Of a stretch of 64,000 nt of DNA, positions 13,560 through 24,649 are shown one piece after another. The notes under the pieces were generated by a model. That model searched no databases. It was given only the letters and a program-made list of their open reading frames with translations, and was not told where the DNA came from. The DNA comes from Isoetes taiwanensis. Lineage: Eukaryota > Streptophyta > Lycopodiopsida > Isoetales > Isoetaceae. Numbering within the stretch: position 1 is the stretch's first letter; the number at the start of each line of letters is the position of its first letter. Both the position numbers and the translations under genes were made by a program. The DNA is taken from assembly GCA_021234155.1 (NCBI GenBank), contig JAJEKV010000061.1, positions 7,980,545 through 8,044,544 on the forward strand, in the 5' to 3' direction.

Positions 13560-14270
13560 GATGTGTGGTCCACTGCATTCCTGTGAGCACCTGAATTTTG
13601 GCAGCTCTCCAAATGAGCTCTCCAAATCAGGCGTTGTGCTACGCCAGACAAGATCTTCTGTAAGGAAGATCTCTCGACCAAGAGTGTGCCTTTGTCATAT
13701 CGATAATAGGCGGAATCTTGTTGTAGGTAATGGATATTTGAAATAAGAAAGAAAGGAAAGAAGTTTAACATTAATTGTCACACGTCTGGATAACTTACCT
13801 TCTAATAGCTTGAAATAGTGGTGAGTTTGGTGGCAGCATGATAATCTGTGAAGGCAAAACTCTCTTAGCCAAGAGCCCTTTCATAGCAAATATTGTGCTT
13901 TGTCATATAAGGTAATGGATATTTGAAATAAGAAAGAAAGGAAAGAAGTTCAACTAGTTCTGAGCTTTACGCATAATACCGGAAGATGGATTCATAAAAT
14001 AAATGGTAGCCCTAAACTAGTTACGAGCTTTACCTGCATAATACCGAAGATGGATTCATAAAATAAATCGTAGCCCTATAGGCGCTATCGTCACCAATCG
14101 CCTCCTAGCCCCAACTTCATCCACGGCGGAAGAATCGCCCGGAAAAACCCTTCATTTTACGCATAATACCAAAAGATGGATTCATACAAATAAATCGTAG
14201 CCCTATTTTGTTATCATCACGAATCGTCTCCCTAGCCCCGGATTCATCCACGGCGGAAGAAGAATCGCCT
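13560..14270 (+). repeat. Nested local duplications
   Basis: A block containing AATGGATATTTGAAATAAG and GAAAGGAAAGAAGTT is present near 13,728-13,768 and again near 13,914-13,952 (spacing about 185 bp), with CTTTGTCATAT upstream in both. A second block, GCATAATACC then AGATGGATTCATA and GTAGCCCTA, occurs three times, near 13,972, 14,035 and 14,163. Copies two and three also share the following AATCG...CCTAGCCCC...TTCATCCACGGCGGAAGA region. The GC-richer CGGCGGAAGAATCGCC stretch resembles plant 5' UTR or first-exon sequence, and an open stretch runs 14,208-14,408, but no gene can be named. Confidence 0.65.
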
Positions 14271-14408
14271 CATCACAAAGCACGGGGATTTGGCAAGAGG
14301 CCAAAAACGGCCCTAGTCGGTGTTGGTCGAACTCTCCCGAATGCCCTAATGCAAGCGAATCTGAGGACTTGGGATAAAGCTGGAAATGATTACGCTATCG
14401 CTTCTTAA

Positions 14409-16800
14409 GCCCTCGTCACGGTGAATCCGACCACATCATAAATCGATGCACAAATATCTGGCGGGCCGAATGCACCAATATCGATTCGAAACTCTTCTAT
14501 TATGCCTTAAAACCCTTTGGTATTTCCTCTAAAACCCTTCATCGGCCATTCAAGCTATCGCCCACATGGAAACTGCCATTTGAGTTTTTCGAAAACAGAA
14601 GTGTTGTCAGATTCCTTCATACCCTAACAAAACCCTAAAAATAATGGGAGGATATTTGCATGCTTGGCCTACATCTAACTTCCACACAAGAGAAGCCTCC
14701 ACCACAGGATTTGTCACTTTTCTAAAATCAATGGCTAACAAAACGGTGCGCTCTAGAAATACTATTTAGTACACCTGGATGAATACGGCCACTAAATCAT
14801 ATGAAAACCTTAGAGAAAACCGTACAAAAACACAAAAAAAAACCCCCTGTTATTTTGCTACATATTCATGCTCCCTGGTGGTTGCCACTAGCCCCAATTG
14901 CTTTATTACTCAAATGATTGCGGCATATGCAAGGAAATGTGTTATTTGGCACAGGGATAATACGTCTTGTTCATTCAACATCTTCCAAACAAACAAAAAC
15001 ATTTATAATCATACAATTCGAGATTTTGTAAATGGTAAACAATAAACACAAATGACAACTTTTAGCCGTATCATGTAAACATAGGCTAAACCCGCCCATT
15101 TGTGCCATGCTTCTCAATTCACTCCATCTTGTTCTTTCCATATTATGCATATGTCCGTTAAAAGGATAGAACATTATATTTGCATGTGAATCCATGAGAG
15201 TACGAATTGCAAGTCAAATAGAAGATAGAATAGAATTGAGTTGAATTGAATTGAATTAGAAGAAAGAATAGAATTGAGTTGAATGTAACATTACATATGC
15301 TGCCCATTTACTCCTGCTAATATGTCATTGCAAGCACCATAAAGACATATCCTTTATAAGAATCCAGATTCAAAGGGCATATATTTTTGTGTTAAATGTG
15401 CAAATATTTTTGTATTGAGAGAGTTGTTGGACATAATCAAATTGTTAAAAGACCTTTAGTGAAGCTGCCATCTTGGCCCAGTCATGAAATCTTAATTTTG
15501 CCCTCATCCCCAATATAAGCACCCATTTGTTGCAAGCCATCACGAATATCTTCTCTAATTCCATATGTTGACTCAAGCCTTCGGAACAACAACTGCAAAT
15601 TTACCTTCGGAAGAGCCAAGCAACCCTCATTGGTATAATCTTTGCTAGGGGCCAGGCTTTCATCCCACATGACCTCCTCATAGCTTCCTTCTACAAGTGC
15701 ACCTTCTCAAAAGAGAAACCATGACTTCAATCAAGAAATGGGTTATGTCCTGTGGATCATTATGTGAAATGAGCATTAACCGTTATATAGCAAACAAAGA
15801 TTTGTTAATCCATACAGTGAAATTACAAAGCTTGGAGAAAGTGAACCAATAATGTCAAGTACCTTGTTACAAACAAGATCCTTATGTCGTCTGGATTTAC
15901 ATCCTCTAGGTTTAAGTTCACTTTATGTTCCTATCAAAACTAGGTTGTTCAATGCCATGTCATGTAGTTGGAAGAACAACAAATATTCATTCATCAAAAA
16001 CAAGTTATGCATTTTTGAATTAAATATAGAACAATGGAAATTCGACTCCATAACAGGAAAACATTTGCTAGCTTACAAAATAGCATAGAAGCTTATTTAC
16101 CTTAAAAACCTGCTTAAAGTTGCACTCTTAACATGCCATCAACTTAAGAAAGTAATAAGCTTGTAAGGCATCAACCTGATTTAGATGTGCACCTCGTTGA
16201 TCTTTTTTTTTCAATGTCTTGATAAAAATCAAGAAATTCACCATTTGTTCAAATTATCTCCCTTATGATACATATACAAGGAACTCGTCCTATATTTAAC
16301 TATAGCAGCAAGCGCCCTTACAAATCTGCCAAAAGATTGAGTATAGATTAGCTAAAGTATAAAATAAGCATAGGAAGGAATAACAATAGAACTGTGCTTG
16401 GCCATTGTACCTTTGTGCTGGGAGCTAGCTAAGTAGGTCTATTAAGAACTTGATAAAGCACTCAGAGTAGAATCTGCATAGAGCAAAGTGCTGTCAAGTA
16501 TTTGACAATTAATAGAAAAATGGTATAATTAAGTAGCCATATACTCAATTTCTATTTTGGCAGTAATGGCATACTTTCACCTATTTTTATCTGAGTTATA
16601 TATCTAATTGTTGAAAAAAAAACTTAAATGGGTAAAAGCACGTTAGGGTGTCATACATTAGGGGGCAATTCATGTAAACTTTTGAACGGGTTGCTGAATT
16701 TTAAATGTACTTATTTCATGTATAAATTTTGTCTTATATATTTAAAAAGGGGCAAAATTCCCGTTTGTTTGTAATTATGACGAGTAGAGGCCGGTGGTTG
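14409..16800. other. Intergenic, one unassigned coding-like stretch
   Basis: A minus-strand open stretch at 15,482-15,670, extendable upstream to about 15,720, has balanced composition and protein-like text (LFRRLESTYGIREDIRDGL), but I do not recognise it and cannot place splice sites. Near 15,230-15,285 the motif GAATTGAGTTGAATTGAAT is duplicated. The rest is AT-rich and featureless to me. Confidence 0.3.
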
Positions 16801-16941
16801 ATGCAAAACTCCTGGAGGAAATTCCTCCCTCCAATTTCCTCCAGGAAAATTCCCTCCAGAAAAATTTCCTTCCAAGAAAATTCCCAGATCGAACCAAGAA
16901 AGTAGAATACAATTTGAATTTTTTTCAAGGATCAGGAAAAC

Positions 16942-17139
16942 ATGCAATCTGGTGATTTTGAAACTGAATGTGGCGATCAGGAAAACATCCAATCTGGTGA
17001 TTTGGAAACTGAATGTGGCGATCAGGAAAACATGCAATCTGGTGATTTTGAAACTGAATGTGGCAAACATCAGATGGCATCTGGTGAATTCAAAATTGTG
17101 AAGAGTAAACAACAGGTGGCATGCAAGTGGGAGAGATGA
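16942..17139 (+). CDS. 65-aa acidic repeat ORF on a 45-bp minisatellite
   Basis: Three tandem 45-bp units, starting at about 16,942, 16,987 and 17,032, encode a 15-residue repeat of the form MQSGDFETECGDQEN with conservative changes (I for M, L for F). The third unit diverges into a basic tail. The opposite strand of the same array is also open (minus ORF 16,711-17,214), as a repeat free of stops in one frame can be on both strands. Synonymous-like and conservative changes hint at coding, but three copies are too few to prove selection. No domain is recognised. The next ORF starts 16 bases downstream. Confidence 0.35.
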   Translation: MQSGDFETECGDQENIQSGDLETECGDQENMQSGDFETECGKHQMASGEFKIVKSKQQVACKWER

Positions 17140-17155
17140 GAAAGGGAAAAAAAAG

Positions 17156-17560
17156 ATGGCAGAGCATGATAGCGAAATTGAAAAGGGTAGTACATCCTCA
17201 AGGTATGTTACCAAAAAAATAAGGACCAGTGTGCAAAATGCTGTTACTGTTATGAGAAAAGAAGCTGAATCTCTTGCTCCTAATCAAAGGTACTTATTTG
17301 CTTCTAGATTCTTGCAAGATCACAGGCTATTGGAGCTTTTTGAACCTGTGATTAGGTTGCCTTCACAAGCAGTGGTCAAGCATGCAATTTTAGAAAACCT
17401 TAAAGATGGATTGGAAGAGGTAAAATGCTCTAATAGTGGTGATAAATTGGCTGCCAAGCACTCAGTTTTATCAATGGTTGTGGGGAAAAATGGTGATTTA
17501 GTAGTAAAGTCAATGCCCAAATACTTATACCCATGCACTGCTTCCACATGTTGCCCTTGA
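17156..17560 (+). CDS. Unassigned 134-aa ORF, acidic/helical
   Basis: Starts with ATG at 17,156 shortly after the repeat ORF. The first roughly 100 residues look like a real globular or helical protein (TSVQNAVTVMRKEAESLAP, then RYLFASRFLQDHRLLELFEP), but I recognise no family. From about 17,440 on it overlaps, on the other strand, a LINE reverse-transcriptase fragment, so its C-terminus is probably read-through into inserted DNA and the true gene is truncated there. It may be an exon of a host gene or part of an unknown transposon. Confidence 0.4.
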   Translation: MAEHDSEIEKGSTSSRYVTKKIRTSVQNAVTVMRKEAESLAPNQRYLFASRFLQDHRLLELFEPVIRLPSQAVVKHAILENLKDGLEEVKCSNSGDKLAAKHSVLSMVVGKNGDLVVKSMPKYLYPCTASTCCP

Positions 17561-17637
17561 TATTCGAACATTGATATATCATTTCTGAGGGAGGAGGAGA
17601 TGATCAAAATCTTTGTCTTTTGTAAATTAACCTGCAT
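17440..17637 (-). pseudogene. LINE reverse-transcriptase fragment
   Basis: The minus strand from 17,637 reads LQVNLQKTKILI, a hydrophobic stretch, then YKYLGIDF. This is the palm/thumb junction typical of LINE reverse transcriptases: a VNxxKTK motif, then a strand ending YKYLGI about 30 residues later. The RT active site (YADD type) and the endonuclease are absent. The fragment ends inside or next to the unassigned plus-strand ORF. It is far too short to be active. Confidence 0.55.
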
Positions 17638-17640
17638 ACT

Positions 17641-19480
17641 AGTAATTTAACAAAATAGAGCAAGGGCATCAAGGTGGGGGTATTCCGAACGCTAAGTGCT
17701 CAACAATCTATTTTGCTCCCTATTTTGTGTTTTTTTTTCAAGTTTTCAATTTTTTTAAAGGAATCTTTCAAACGCACTTCTTAAAAAAGTGCGTTTCATT
17801 TTAAACCTTGTTTCAACATGAACATTATTATTAGCCCAATTGCAAGAACTGAATGAACTAGAATTGCAAATCAAATATATTAAATTTAAAGGCCATGATA
17901 TCAGATATTGGATTACCTCGAACAAACGAAAGCGAACTTCCTTGACGAGGATCTCTTTCAGCTACTTGCTCTTTCTTGGTCTGCCACTACTTGGTCCTTC
18001 ATAATTGGTTTGCATTCTTCGTTTAGCCTCCATTGATGCATGGACATGCCTATTTGATTTGATATGGTCACTCAAATTCTGATTTGATGTGTAAATAGAC
18101 TATCCAGAACGAGTAGAATGAATGAGGTTTTCTCTAAACTAATCTCTAGTATATGGTTTGAGAATAAAGTACATAAGGCATATCAAGCAACATCATATGC
18201 TTTAAAACTTGTACGCGACTTTATATGGTTTAAAGGATATACCTTCTTGTCACAATGAGCCGGTACTTTGGTTAAGCTGCAGATGCAGACTAAGAAACGA
18301 GTGACAAAAGGATCTTAACAGTTAGTGCCTAATAATAAATCCTGCATTGTGCAAATATTTGTATATTTCCAAATGAGCTGCTACTTCACCAGTTAATGTA
18401 TTAAACACCCTAAACCAGAGCAGACAGACAGATGCAATATTCTGAAGTGAAGTAGGAATGCTTTCAAAGAAATTATCGGAATACAAGCTTACAACCTAGA
18501 GGCTTTCAAGATCTTCCATGTATTTAGACTAGAAAAGAAAATGGTATAAAATTAATTCTCTTACCAACACTTTGGGCCTCTAGATTTTTGGCTTCCAATA
18601 TAAAAGTGCTTCTGATATTCTGGAACAAGTAAGAGATCTGAGTTAGAATGGACCAGTTGATATATGGAGCATTTTGTGAAGGCCTTACCTTATGACAAGA
18701 GGAATTTGTGAATCCGAAACTAAGATTTGGATGCTCTTCTTCTGGTCATAGAGAAGGAAACTGCCACACCAAGGAAATGGTATTGACTCCATAATGTCAA
18801 AGATCTTGCCCTCTACTCTACTGTGCATTTATATAAGAGAGTGACGAATCTTGGTCCAGACGTCTTTTATTATGGATTTGAAAATGGAAACTTTAGGCTC
18901 TTGGAGCATCTAATTCGGAGCCTCCTAGTTATGATGTCTTTAGAACAATAATGCATCCAAGTTTTCAAATACCAAATAGCTTTGTATTTTGTTGTCCAAG
19001 ACACATTCAAGCTTTGAAATATCAAATAGCTTTCTACTTTGTTGTTGGGCTTTGAAATATCCAGAAATAACCTTGTATTTTGTTAAGACCGAGGCTGCCC
19101 AACAGCAGGATTATGCAAGCATTAGAACCTAAAACGAATTTAGCATTTCTTAAGATTAATCTAAAGTCTTTTTGCCAGCTTCGGGATGAAAAATCGAAAA
19201 CTGCAAGTGCCAGGCTTCAGAACATCGTTATCCGCAATGCCGGAATAAAAAAAATATTAATATATATACAGTAAAGATCCATATCTAAACGGGAGACCTC
19301 AAATGTAAACTTATGGGCTTGTTACTCTCAACCTTGATTACCCTTCCCACACATCTACAACCTGCCCAGATGTAAAACATATCTCCCACCCTTACACGTA
19401 TCTCCCACCCTTACATATGCGTACAGAATGCCTTCATAAAAAACCCCAGATTTTGCTGCATTTCATGAAACTTAAATAAC
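17641..19480. other. Intergenic, possible last exon on minus
   Basis: On the minus strand between about 18,090 and 17,950 a short open run reads HVHASMEAKRRMQTNYEG followed by GRPRKSK and a stop; GRPRK is the core of an AT-hook. This could be the last exon of a gene lying above it, perhaps the coiled-coil gene ending near 19,480, but I could not link the exons. At 19,381-19,420 TCTCCCACCCTTACA is duplicated in tandem. The remainder shows nothing I can support. Confidence 0.25.
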
Positions 19481-20008
19481 CTGACAGAAATGTAATCATC
19501 CATCATTTTGAAAGAGCTTTCCATTTCTGCTCTGCTTTTCTTCTCCTTAAGTTGTGTAAGCTCATGCACATCTTCATTTAGGCCTCTACAATATCCACAA
19601 ATTAGTCAAAGTCTATCCAGAATAGAACAGGACAGAGCACAACATTTCCTACTTCTCTTTTAACTACCAAGCTTGTATGAGCTCTAACTTTATCTTCCTT
19701 CAGCATAATGCTTTTTTAGCTCTATGTGATTCCTTTTCTGCCTGCAGTGGTAGATTTTTTAAAGTAAGAAAATGCAGATGGAATGGTTGGCGTAATGCAA
19801 ACCTGAAGAAGGTCAAGCCATTGCTGTCGACTATCTTCCAGATCTTGAAGCCGAGCTTGAAAGCAGAGGGAAACATCATATCTATTTTTCCATGAAATCG
19901 ACACTATGGAATCCTAGCCCTAAATATAGAACTTACCTGGAGCCTGCGTAGTTGCTTCACTTGGAGGCGCAACACATCTGTGGGACTCGTAAGCACAGGG
20001 CCCAGCAT
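19480..20008 (-). CDS. Tentative coiled-coil protein gene, 5' exons
   Basis: Exon 1 would run from ATG at 20,008 to 19,937 (24 codons) and end at a textbook CAG|GTAAGT donor; it contains DVLRLQVKQLRRLQ. Further minus-strand segments continue the helical pattern: RLQDLEDSRQQWLDLLQ ending in CAG|GT near 19,803, KESHRAKKA near 19,700-19,735, and LNEDVHELTQLKEKKSRAE near 19,495-19,590. Heptad-like Leu spacing suggests a coiled coil. The phase between exons 1 and 2 does not fit with the acceptor I can see (TTTCAAG), so either the start or a splice site is misread, or the gene is broken. It runs head-to-head with the OB-fold gene that starts 258 bp away. No family is recognised. Confidence 0.4.
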
Positions 20009-20265
20009 CAGATTGGAGTTTCGGTCTGCCTTGCCAGTTACCCGGTTGAAACATCCACAATCCAGAAGGCAAGAAACCGCCAGTTTACAGGCAATAATGG
20101 GTTTGGAGCAGTCACCAACATATCCTAGGTATATTCCAGCATATACCTAGGATATGCCACAAACTCACCCCTAGGGGCAACCCAAAAATTCCTAAAGCGA
20201 AATTACTAGAACGAACTGAAATTACTCCTCCAGATAGCAAGGGTTTGGTTTAGGGTTTGTTGGCG
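20009..20265. promoter_or_regulatory. Candidate bidirectional promoter with 15-bp hairpin
   Basis: This gap lies between the two divergent starts. At 20,119-20,133 and 20,142-20,156 are perfect 15-base inverted arms (CATATCCTAGGTATA and its complement) around the 8-base loop TTCCAGCA. The plus-strand leader contains GGGTTTGGTTTAGGGTTTG, reminiscent of telo-box (AAACCCTAA-like) leaders of plant replication and ribosome genes. Function is inferred from position only. Confidence 0.4.
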
Positions 20266-21032
20266 ATGGACGACGAGCGCATATCGCTGTGTACCATCGT
20301 GGCTATGGATCACAGCAACGGCCTCTGGTATTCTTCTTCCGTAAAAAGCTTCTACATTTATTATGCCAGGCAGCTCAATGTATGGATGTGTTATGCAGCT
20401 ACACTGTGTGCTCCAATTGTGAGCGGGTGCTTTCAGACAATGAACGCTGCATTTGTAGGAGCCATAATGCCGTCAAGCGCCTCTACCGCTTGCTTGTAAG
20501 TTGTTTGTTTTTTTCTTTTCCAAGCTTGTTTGTCTACCGTTTTGTTTTCCGTCCATTTTTTTGTCTCAGATTTCAATTGCAACTGAAGACAGAGTCCGAG
20601 TAGTTGTAGCTTTTGATCGGGCTGCACATATTCTTATGGGCTGCTCTGCAGATGAGTTTTATAAATTTGCCTCTCAACACCCCTTTGCAGGTACTTTTTG
20701 TGTTCAAAGTCTAAATAGTCTGTAACTTTGTTTCGACAAGTCCACGATGTTACCATTTTTGTTTTATGCTTTTGTACATAGCAAAGGATATAAACTATGG
20801 GGATTTCTATTCTGCTGTAGAACTTATTTGAGATGTTTGTGAAGCTCAAATGGCGGGTAACGTTTTGGAAGGAATGATGTTCAGTATTACATTGAGGCAG
20901 CCAAAAGGTGGATATGCCCAGCATAAACGGATTGTTTCTATTGTGCCCTGCTTCTCTGATTTCTTACCTGTAATAAAAATCTTGAAAGGGATGAATGCCT
21001 CTAAGATGGTGGGTTCCAAAATGTCGATTTAG
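20266..21032 (+). CDS. OB-fold/zinc-ribbon nucleic-acid-binding protein (RPA1-C-like), with in-frame TGA
   Basis: Four coding exons join in frame: 20,266-20,327, 20,399-20,495, 20,570-20,690 and 20,782-21,032, with GT-AG introns of 71, 74 and 91 bp. The 177-codon product starts MDDERISLCTIVAMDHSNGL. It then has a zinc-ribbon-like set (C25xxC28...C38xC40xxH43) and an OB-fold core (IATEDRVRVVVAFDRAAHIL, then GCSADEFYKFA), the layout of the RPA1 C-terminal DNA-binding domain, also found in MEIOB-type meiotic proteins. A single TGA at codon 110 (20,829-20,831) interrupts an otherwise continuous reading; a CGA-to-TGA transition would explain it. So this is either a recent pseudogene, an allele, or a sequencing error. 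The exact family is unknown; a stand-alone C-terminal OB protein is my best call. Confidence 0.6.
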
Positions 21033-21672
21033 CAGGAAAGCAAATTTGTGTATACTTTATTTAGCCATTTATACAGTCCATGCTGCTTGCTATGACTAAC
21101 TTGAGAGACAAATTTGTCCATTCACTTCCCAAACACCCTTTAAAGCACCAATCTTTTGAATTCCAGCAAGAGTCCATTGACTCTTGAATTTAGATACTAT
21201 GGCCATTTGTGTTTCCAAGGATTTAAAATTTTGTTGTCATATATCAGACCATACCTCTCTTGATCTTCCACATGCCTTTTCAAATAAAATAAAATCAGTT
21301 TGTAATTTTCGTCCAATCTTTCTAGTGCCAAATACCATCCGAAACATTAGAGGCAACCTTGTAAAATGTGTAAATTTAACCAAAGGTCTTGCTATAACAC
21401 TCTCTCACTAGAACACTAATGCTTCCAAGGACATAAAAAAGGCTTACTAGATGCTGATTTTATTATCATTGTCGGGTGTATTATTGTTTAGGGTGCCTCT
21501 AGATTTTTCAAGGCTATTGGATCCTGGTATATCTTGTAGGATATACCCTCTAGAGGGGTCAAACAGTCTTTTTTGCTTTTATCCAAAATCTCTTGGAGTT
21601 TATCTCTTCAAATATCTTTGCATGTGAAGCTTTGAGCCAAGCCACCTTCTTCCTCCTTATTAGGTTTCTGTA
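21033..21672. other. Intergenic
   Basis: A 75-codon open stretch at 21,184-21,411 has no recognised motif. At 21,521-21,555 GGATCCTGGTATATC and AGGATATACCCTCTAGAGG form a short imperfect inverted repeat. Nothing else is supported. Confidence 0.35.
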
Positions 21673-21987
21673 TTATGTTCTAGCTTCCTTCTTATCATGT
21701 GCTTTCTTAAACTGATGACATTCCTCATCATTCCATTTGTTACAAGGTACATTTGCAGCCACTTCCATGATTACATCAACAAGATGTTTGCTATAGTTTG
21801 CAAGGTCTTGTACCCAATGGGCACTAACAAGAGTGTTGATAAGTGTGCTTTCATAGTTCTTTGCGAATGCATAGCTTGCATTTATACGTGGCATCCTCCT
21901 AAAATCATTTCTATGTTGTTTAGTCTGCACCTGAAATTGTACATGCATACAAATGAGCGTGATCATAGTCTGGTGACCTATCAACAA
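21673..21987 (-). pseudogene. LINE ORF2 linker fragment
   Basis: A 104-codon minus ORF with protein-like text: a LICMHVQF segment, RRMPRINASYAF, a helical block and KWNDEECHQFKKA. In LINE ORF2 proteins the stretch between the AP endonuclease and the RT has this pattern: a SDHxPL end of the endonuclease, a lysine/arginine-rich linker, and a WFDEEC motif. Neither catalytic domain is present. It may belong to the same LINE family as the 23.7-25.4 kb copy, but there is no overlap to test this. Confidence 0.45.
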
Positions 21988-22925
21988 CTTTAAACTGTTT
22001 TATGAGATGCATAACATAGATTTCTCATGCAAAAGGTCTGTTGAACTTTCATCATTTGTTTAGAAACAAGTAAAATTATTTGATGCATTATAAATAGACA
22101 TGCCATTATAGATAATCATACCAAATGTGCTGCAAAGCTGTAACAGATGTCTGCCCATTGAATTGGCTTCTCTATCAGTAGAAAGTCTCCTCCCCAAAGC
22201 GCCCATATTGATATGGAGCGGCTCGGGGGAGTGGTTCAGGCCAACAAGCCAACAAGGATCCAGTGGCGAGGGGGCAAGGACATAAGAACCTATAAGGGGA
22301 GATGAAATAGTATTTGCCTAAAAGAATATAAGGTTATCAACATGGCTGATAACGGAGGTCGAGAATACAATCACGAATTGTTGCCCAAATCCTCCGGAAT
22401 TGATCCGAAACTGCTTCAAACATATCAAATCTCATAAAAAGACTACCTAGTTAACCATTTCCGATTCCTATCTGCTTGATTCATCTTGTCTTTTATTAGC
22501 CAGCTATTTCCAGAAGCAAAAAGGGTCGATTCAAGAACATACCTTTTTCATCTGTATAAATATGTGACAAAACGAACTCAGGCATCCGATCCAGCCTTGC
22601 TCAAACCTCAGTTCCTGTTTAAAGTGTTCGACCCAGCTCTGCTCAGAATCCTTGTCCATGTTTAAGCTCCCAGAAACCCTTGCCATAGCCGCTGGCAGTG
22701 CGAATTCCCAGACATATTTATTGTAACAGAGGTTATTGGATCCTTGTTGAAGACAAGATAACGATTTCTTGTGCTTGAGCGCGGTTGGGCGGTTATAAAA
22801 AATGCTCCTATCAGCAGTCCAGGGTTCACACCGGTTGTTATCTCTGAATAATTTTATCTTGTTTTCTTTTGTTCACTCGTTGTCCCAGTGTTGATTGTAA
22901 TATAAGATTTCGCATCATTGCAATT
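21988..22925 (+). repeat. Probable 5' LTR region of a gypsy-type element
   Basis: This precedes a primer-binding-like site (TGATATCAGAGC at about 22,942-22,953, one base off the plant iMet motif TGGTATCAGAGC) and the gag ORF, so an LTR is expected here. TATA-like TATAAATATG lies at about 22,555. I cannot set the LTR start, because no 3' LTR copy is present in the window to compare with. Confidence 0.4.
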
Positions 22926-22980
22926 TCTTCAATCGTATCAAGTGATATCAGAGCGTAGATTTCATTCTATACCCTGTGCA

Positions 22981-23756
22981 ATGGCCATCCGCTTTAATAT
23001 CCCTGATCATCAGTACCAGCAGACATTAAAAACTACGGATTTTATAGACAAGCAAATTGCTAATCAAATTGCTCTACCACCGCCTACATCTGAGCAAGAT
23101 TGTCAAACAAAATTGGAGCAAATAGCTTTACTTTATGTATTCTTATCTAGCAGCGCCCAGCCTCCACTTCCAAATCAGCCTCCACTTGTTAACCCGTTGC
23201 CGCCTATAAATTCCCCTCCAAATTCTCCTAATACAGGTAATGCTCCAGCCAGTATTAAATGGTTGCAGAAAGTGGAGGGCATGCCGACTTTCTCAGGGGA
23301 AAAGAGGAGTCCCCCTACAGTTATGGGATTCTTAGCTACATGGGAAAGTTTTTTTGAAAGAGTTGGAGCCACCGAGTTGCAGAAACTTCAGGCAATGGAT
23401 AAATATCTTACCGATGTAGCTCAAATTTGGTGGCAGGGAAGAAAGAGAATGGCCCCGGTGATTAATACATAGCAGCAATTCAAAAGAGCCTTCGGAAGCC
23501 ATAATTTACCTACAAGTTACCATGTAGATCTGCGAAGAGAATGGGATATATTCACACAAGGGGAACGAGAATCTGTTTATCAGTACACAAGCAAATTCAA
23601 CCGCCTGTCGATTCAAATGGAAGGTCTCAGCGATAAGGAGGGAAATTTATGTATGGGTTAAGGGAGGAGCTATATGCAGAACTTAGGTACGTTGAACCTC
23701 AAACATTGGATGAAGCGGTACGGAAAGCCGAAGCTGCAGAAATAAAGTTTAATCCT
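22981..23756 (+). pseudogene. Ty3/gypsy-type gag, interrupted
   Basis: ATG at 22,981 opens a gag-like frame: a proline-rich N-terminal third, then a retrotransposon gag core with MGFLATWESFFERV, a TDVAQIWWQGRK block (the AxxWW of Retrotrans_gag), VDLRREWDIFTQGE, SVYQYTSKFNRL and, at the end, AVRKAEAAE. An in-frame TAG at 23,470-23,472 and a frameshift near 23,650 break it. The frame ends where minus-strand LINE sequence begins (about 23,757), so the LINE seems inserted into or recombined with this element. Protease, RT and integrase are missing. Gag lattices package element RNA; this copy cannot do so by itself. Confidence 0.65.
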
Positions 23757-24492
23757 TGTGATTCAAGTAAGGCTTGGGTTGGCAGTCTATCCTCATCCAT
23801 AGCTCTTACCCGTAACAAGTACATGAGAGTCTGAAAGAGCGCTTCTATCTCCAATGGATACATTCCAGCTTCAGCTAATAGCATATCATACGGTGTTTGA
23901 ACCTTTGCCCCGAATTCTTCCAAAAGAAACCTTTTTTGAACCTGCTCTATCTCCTGCCATTTGCTCTTAGCTAATCCAGGCACCCAAGCCGGGCACCCAT
24001 AGAGTATTACAGATTACACCATGGATCAGTACATGAGCTTGTGAACAAACCATTGGTGCATTTGGAGCTGCCTCCATAAATTGAAGCTATGGTATAGTGC
24101 CCATAATCCTCCAGAAATCCGCTTGGTGACACCTTCGACCACTTGTAATCATTTGTAAACCCCATACCCAGGTATTTATACTTCTTCATTTGTTCCAGTA
24201 CTTCCCCTTCTAACACCATTTTCACCCTCTTTCTTGAATCGATCACTATCACATTGGTCTTACCCTTGTTGACTATCATCCTAGTCTCACAACAAATGTC
24301 TTCAAGCACCATAAGCATGTTCTGCAGTCCTGTCGCGGTTTTGGAGACAATCACTATAACATCATCATAGAGGAGGAGGTGGATCATATACTTTCCCAAC
24401 TGGGCACCAACATTCTCATGAGCCAACCATCCTTCTAGCTCATCAATGAAGAGGCTGAACAAAGTTAGAGATAGGGGGCAGCCCTGTTTCAC
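23757..24492 (-). pseudogene. LINE reverse transcriptase, C-terminal half
   Basis: The minus strand starts at KQGCPLSLTLFSLFIDEL (RT motif 4), followed by a YDD active-site remnant (LLLYDDVIVI, where YADD is expected) near 24,360, YKYLGMGF near 24,175 and, after a frameshift, the post-RT region KSKWQEIEQVQKRFLLEEF. The order matches LINE ORF2. The missing Ala of YADD and a stop near 24,007 mark it as dead. The 5' end joins almost directly to an ORF1 fragment; the endonuclease and RT fingers are deleted. No poly(A) tail is visible at the lower end. Confidence 0.65.
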
Positions 24493-24649
24493 TCACTCAC
24501 AAGCTTGTCAGTGCTATTCATAGGGAAAGATAATTCAATCTAAAAAGAGAATATCTAGTGATCTATTTAGAGCATATTCTCACGTTTCAATGAAGCAAAG
24601 AATATCAGTCTGCAAAAACTTTGCCTATTTCCAAGGATTTTCGATTCTG

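Noticed and set aside
16711-17214. 167-aa minus ORF as a membrane protein
   Set aside because: It is the reverse reading of the 45-bp repeat plus a TTCCTCCAGGAAAA-type repeat; the hydrophobic look follows from that.
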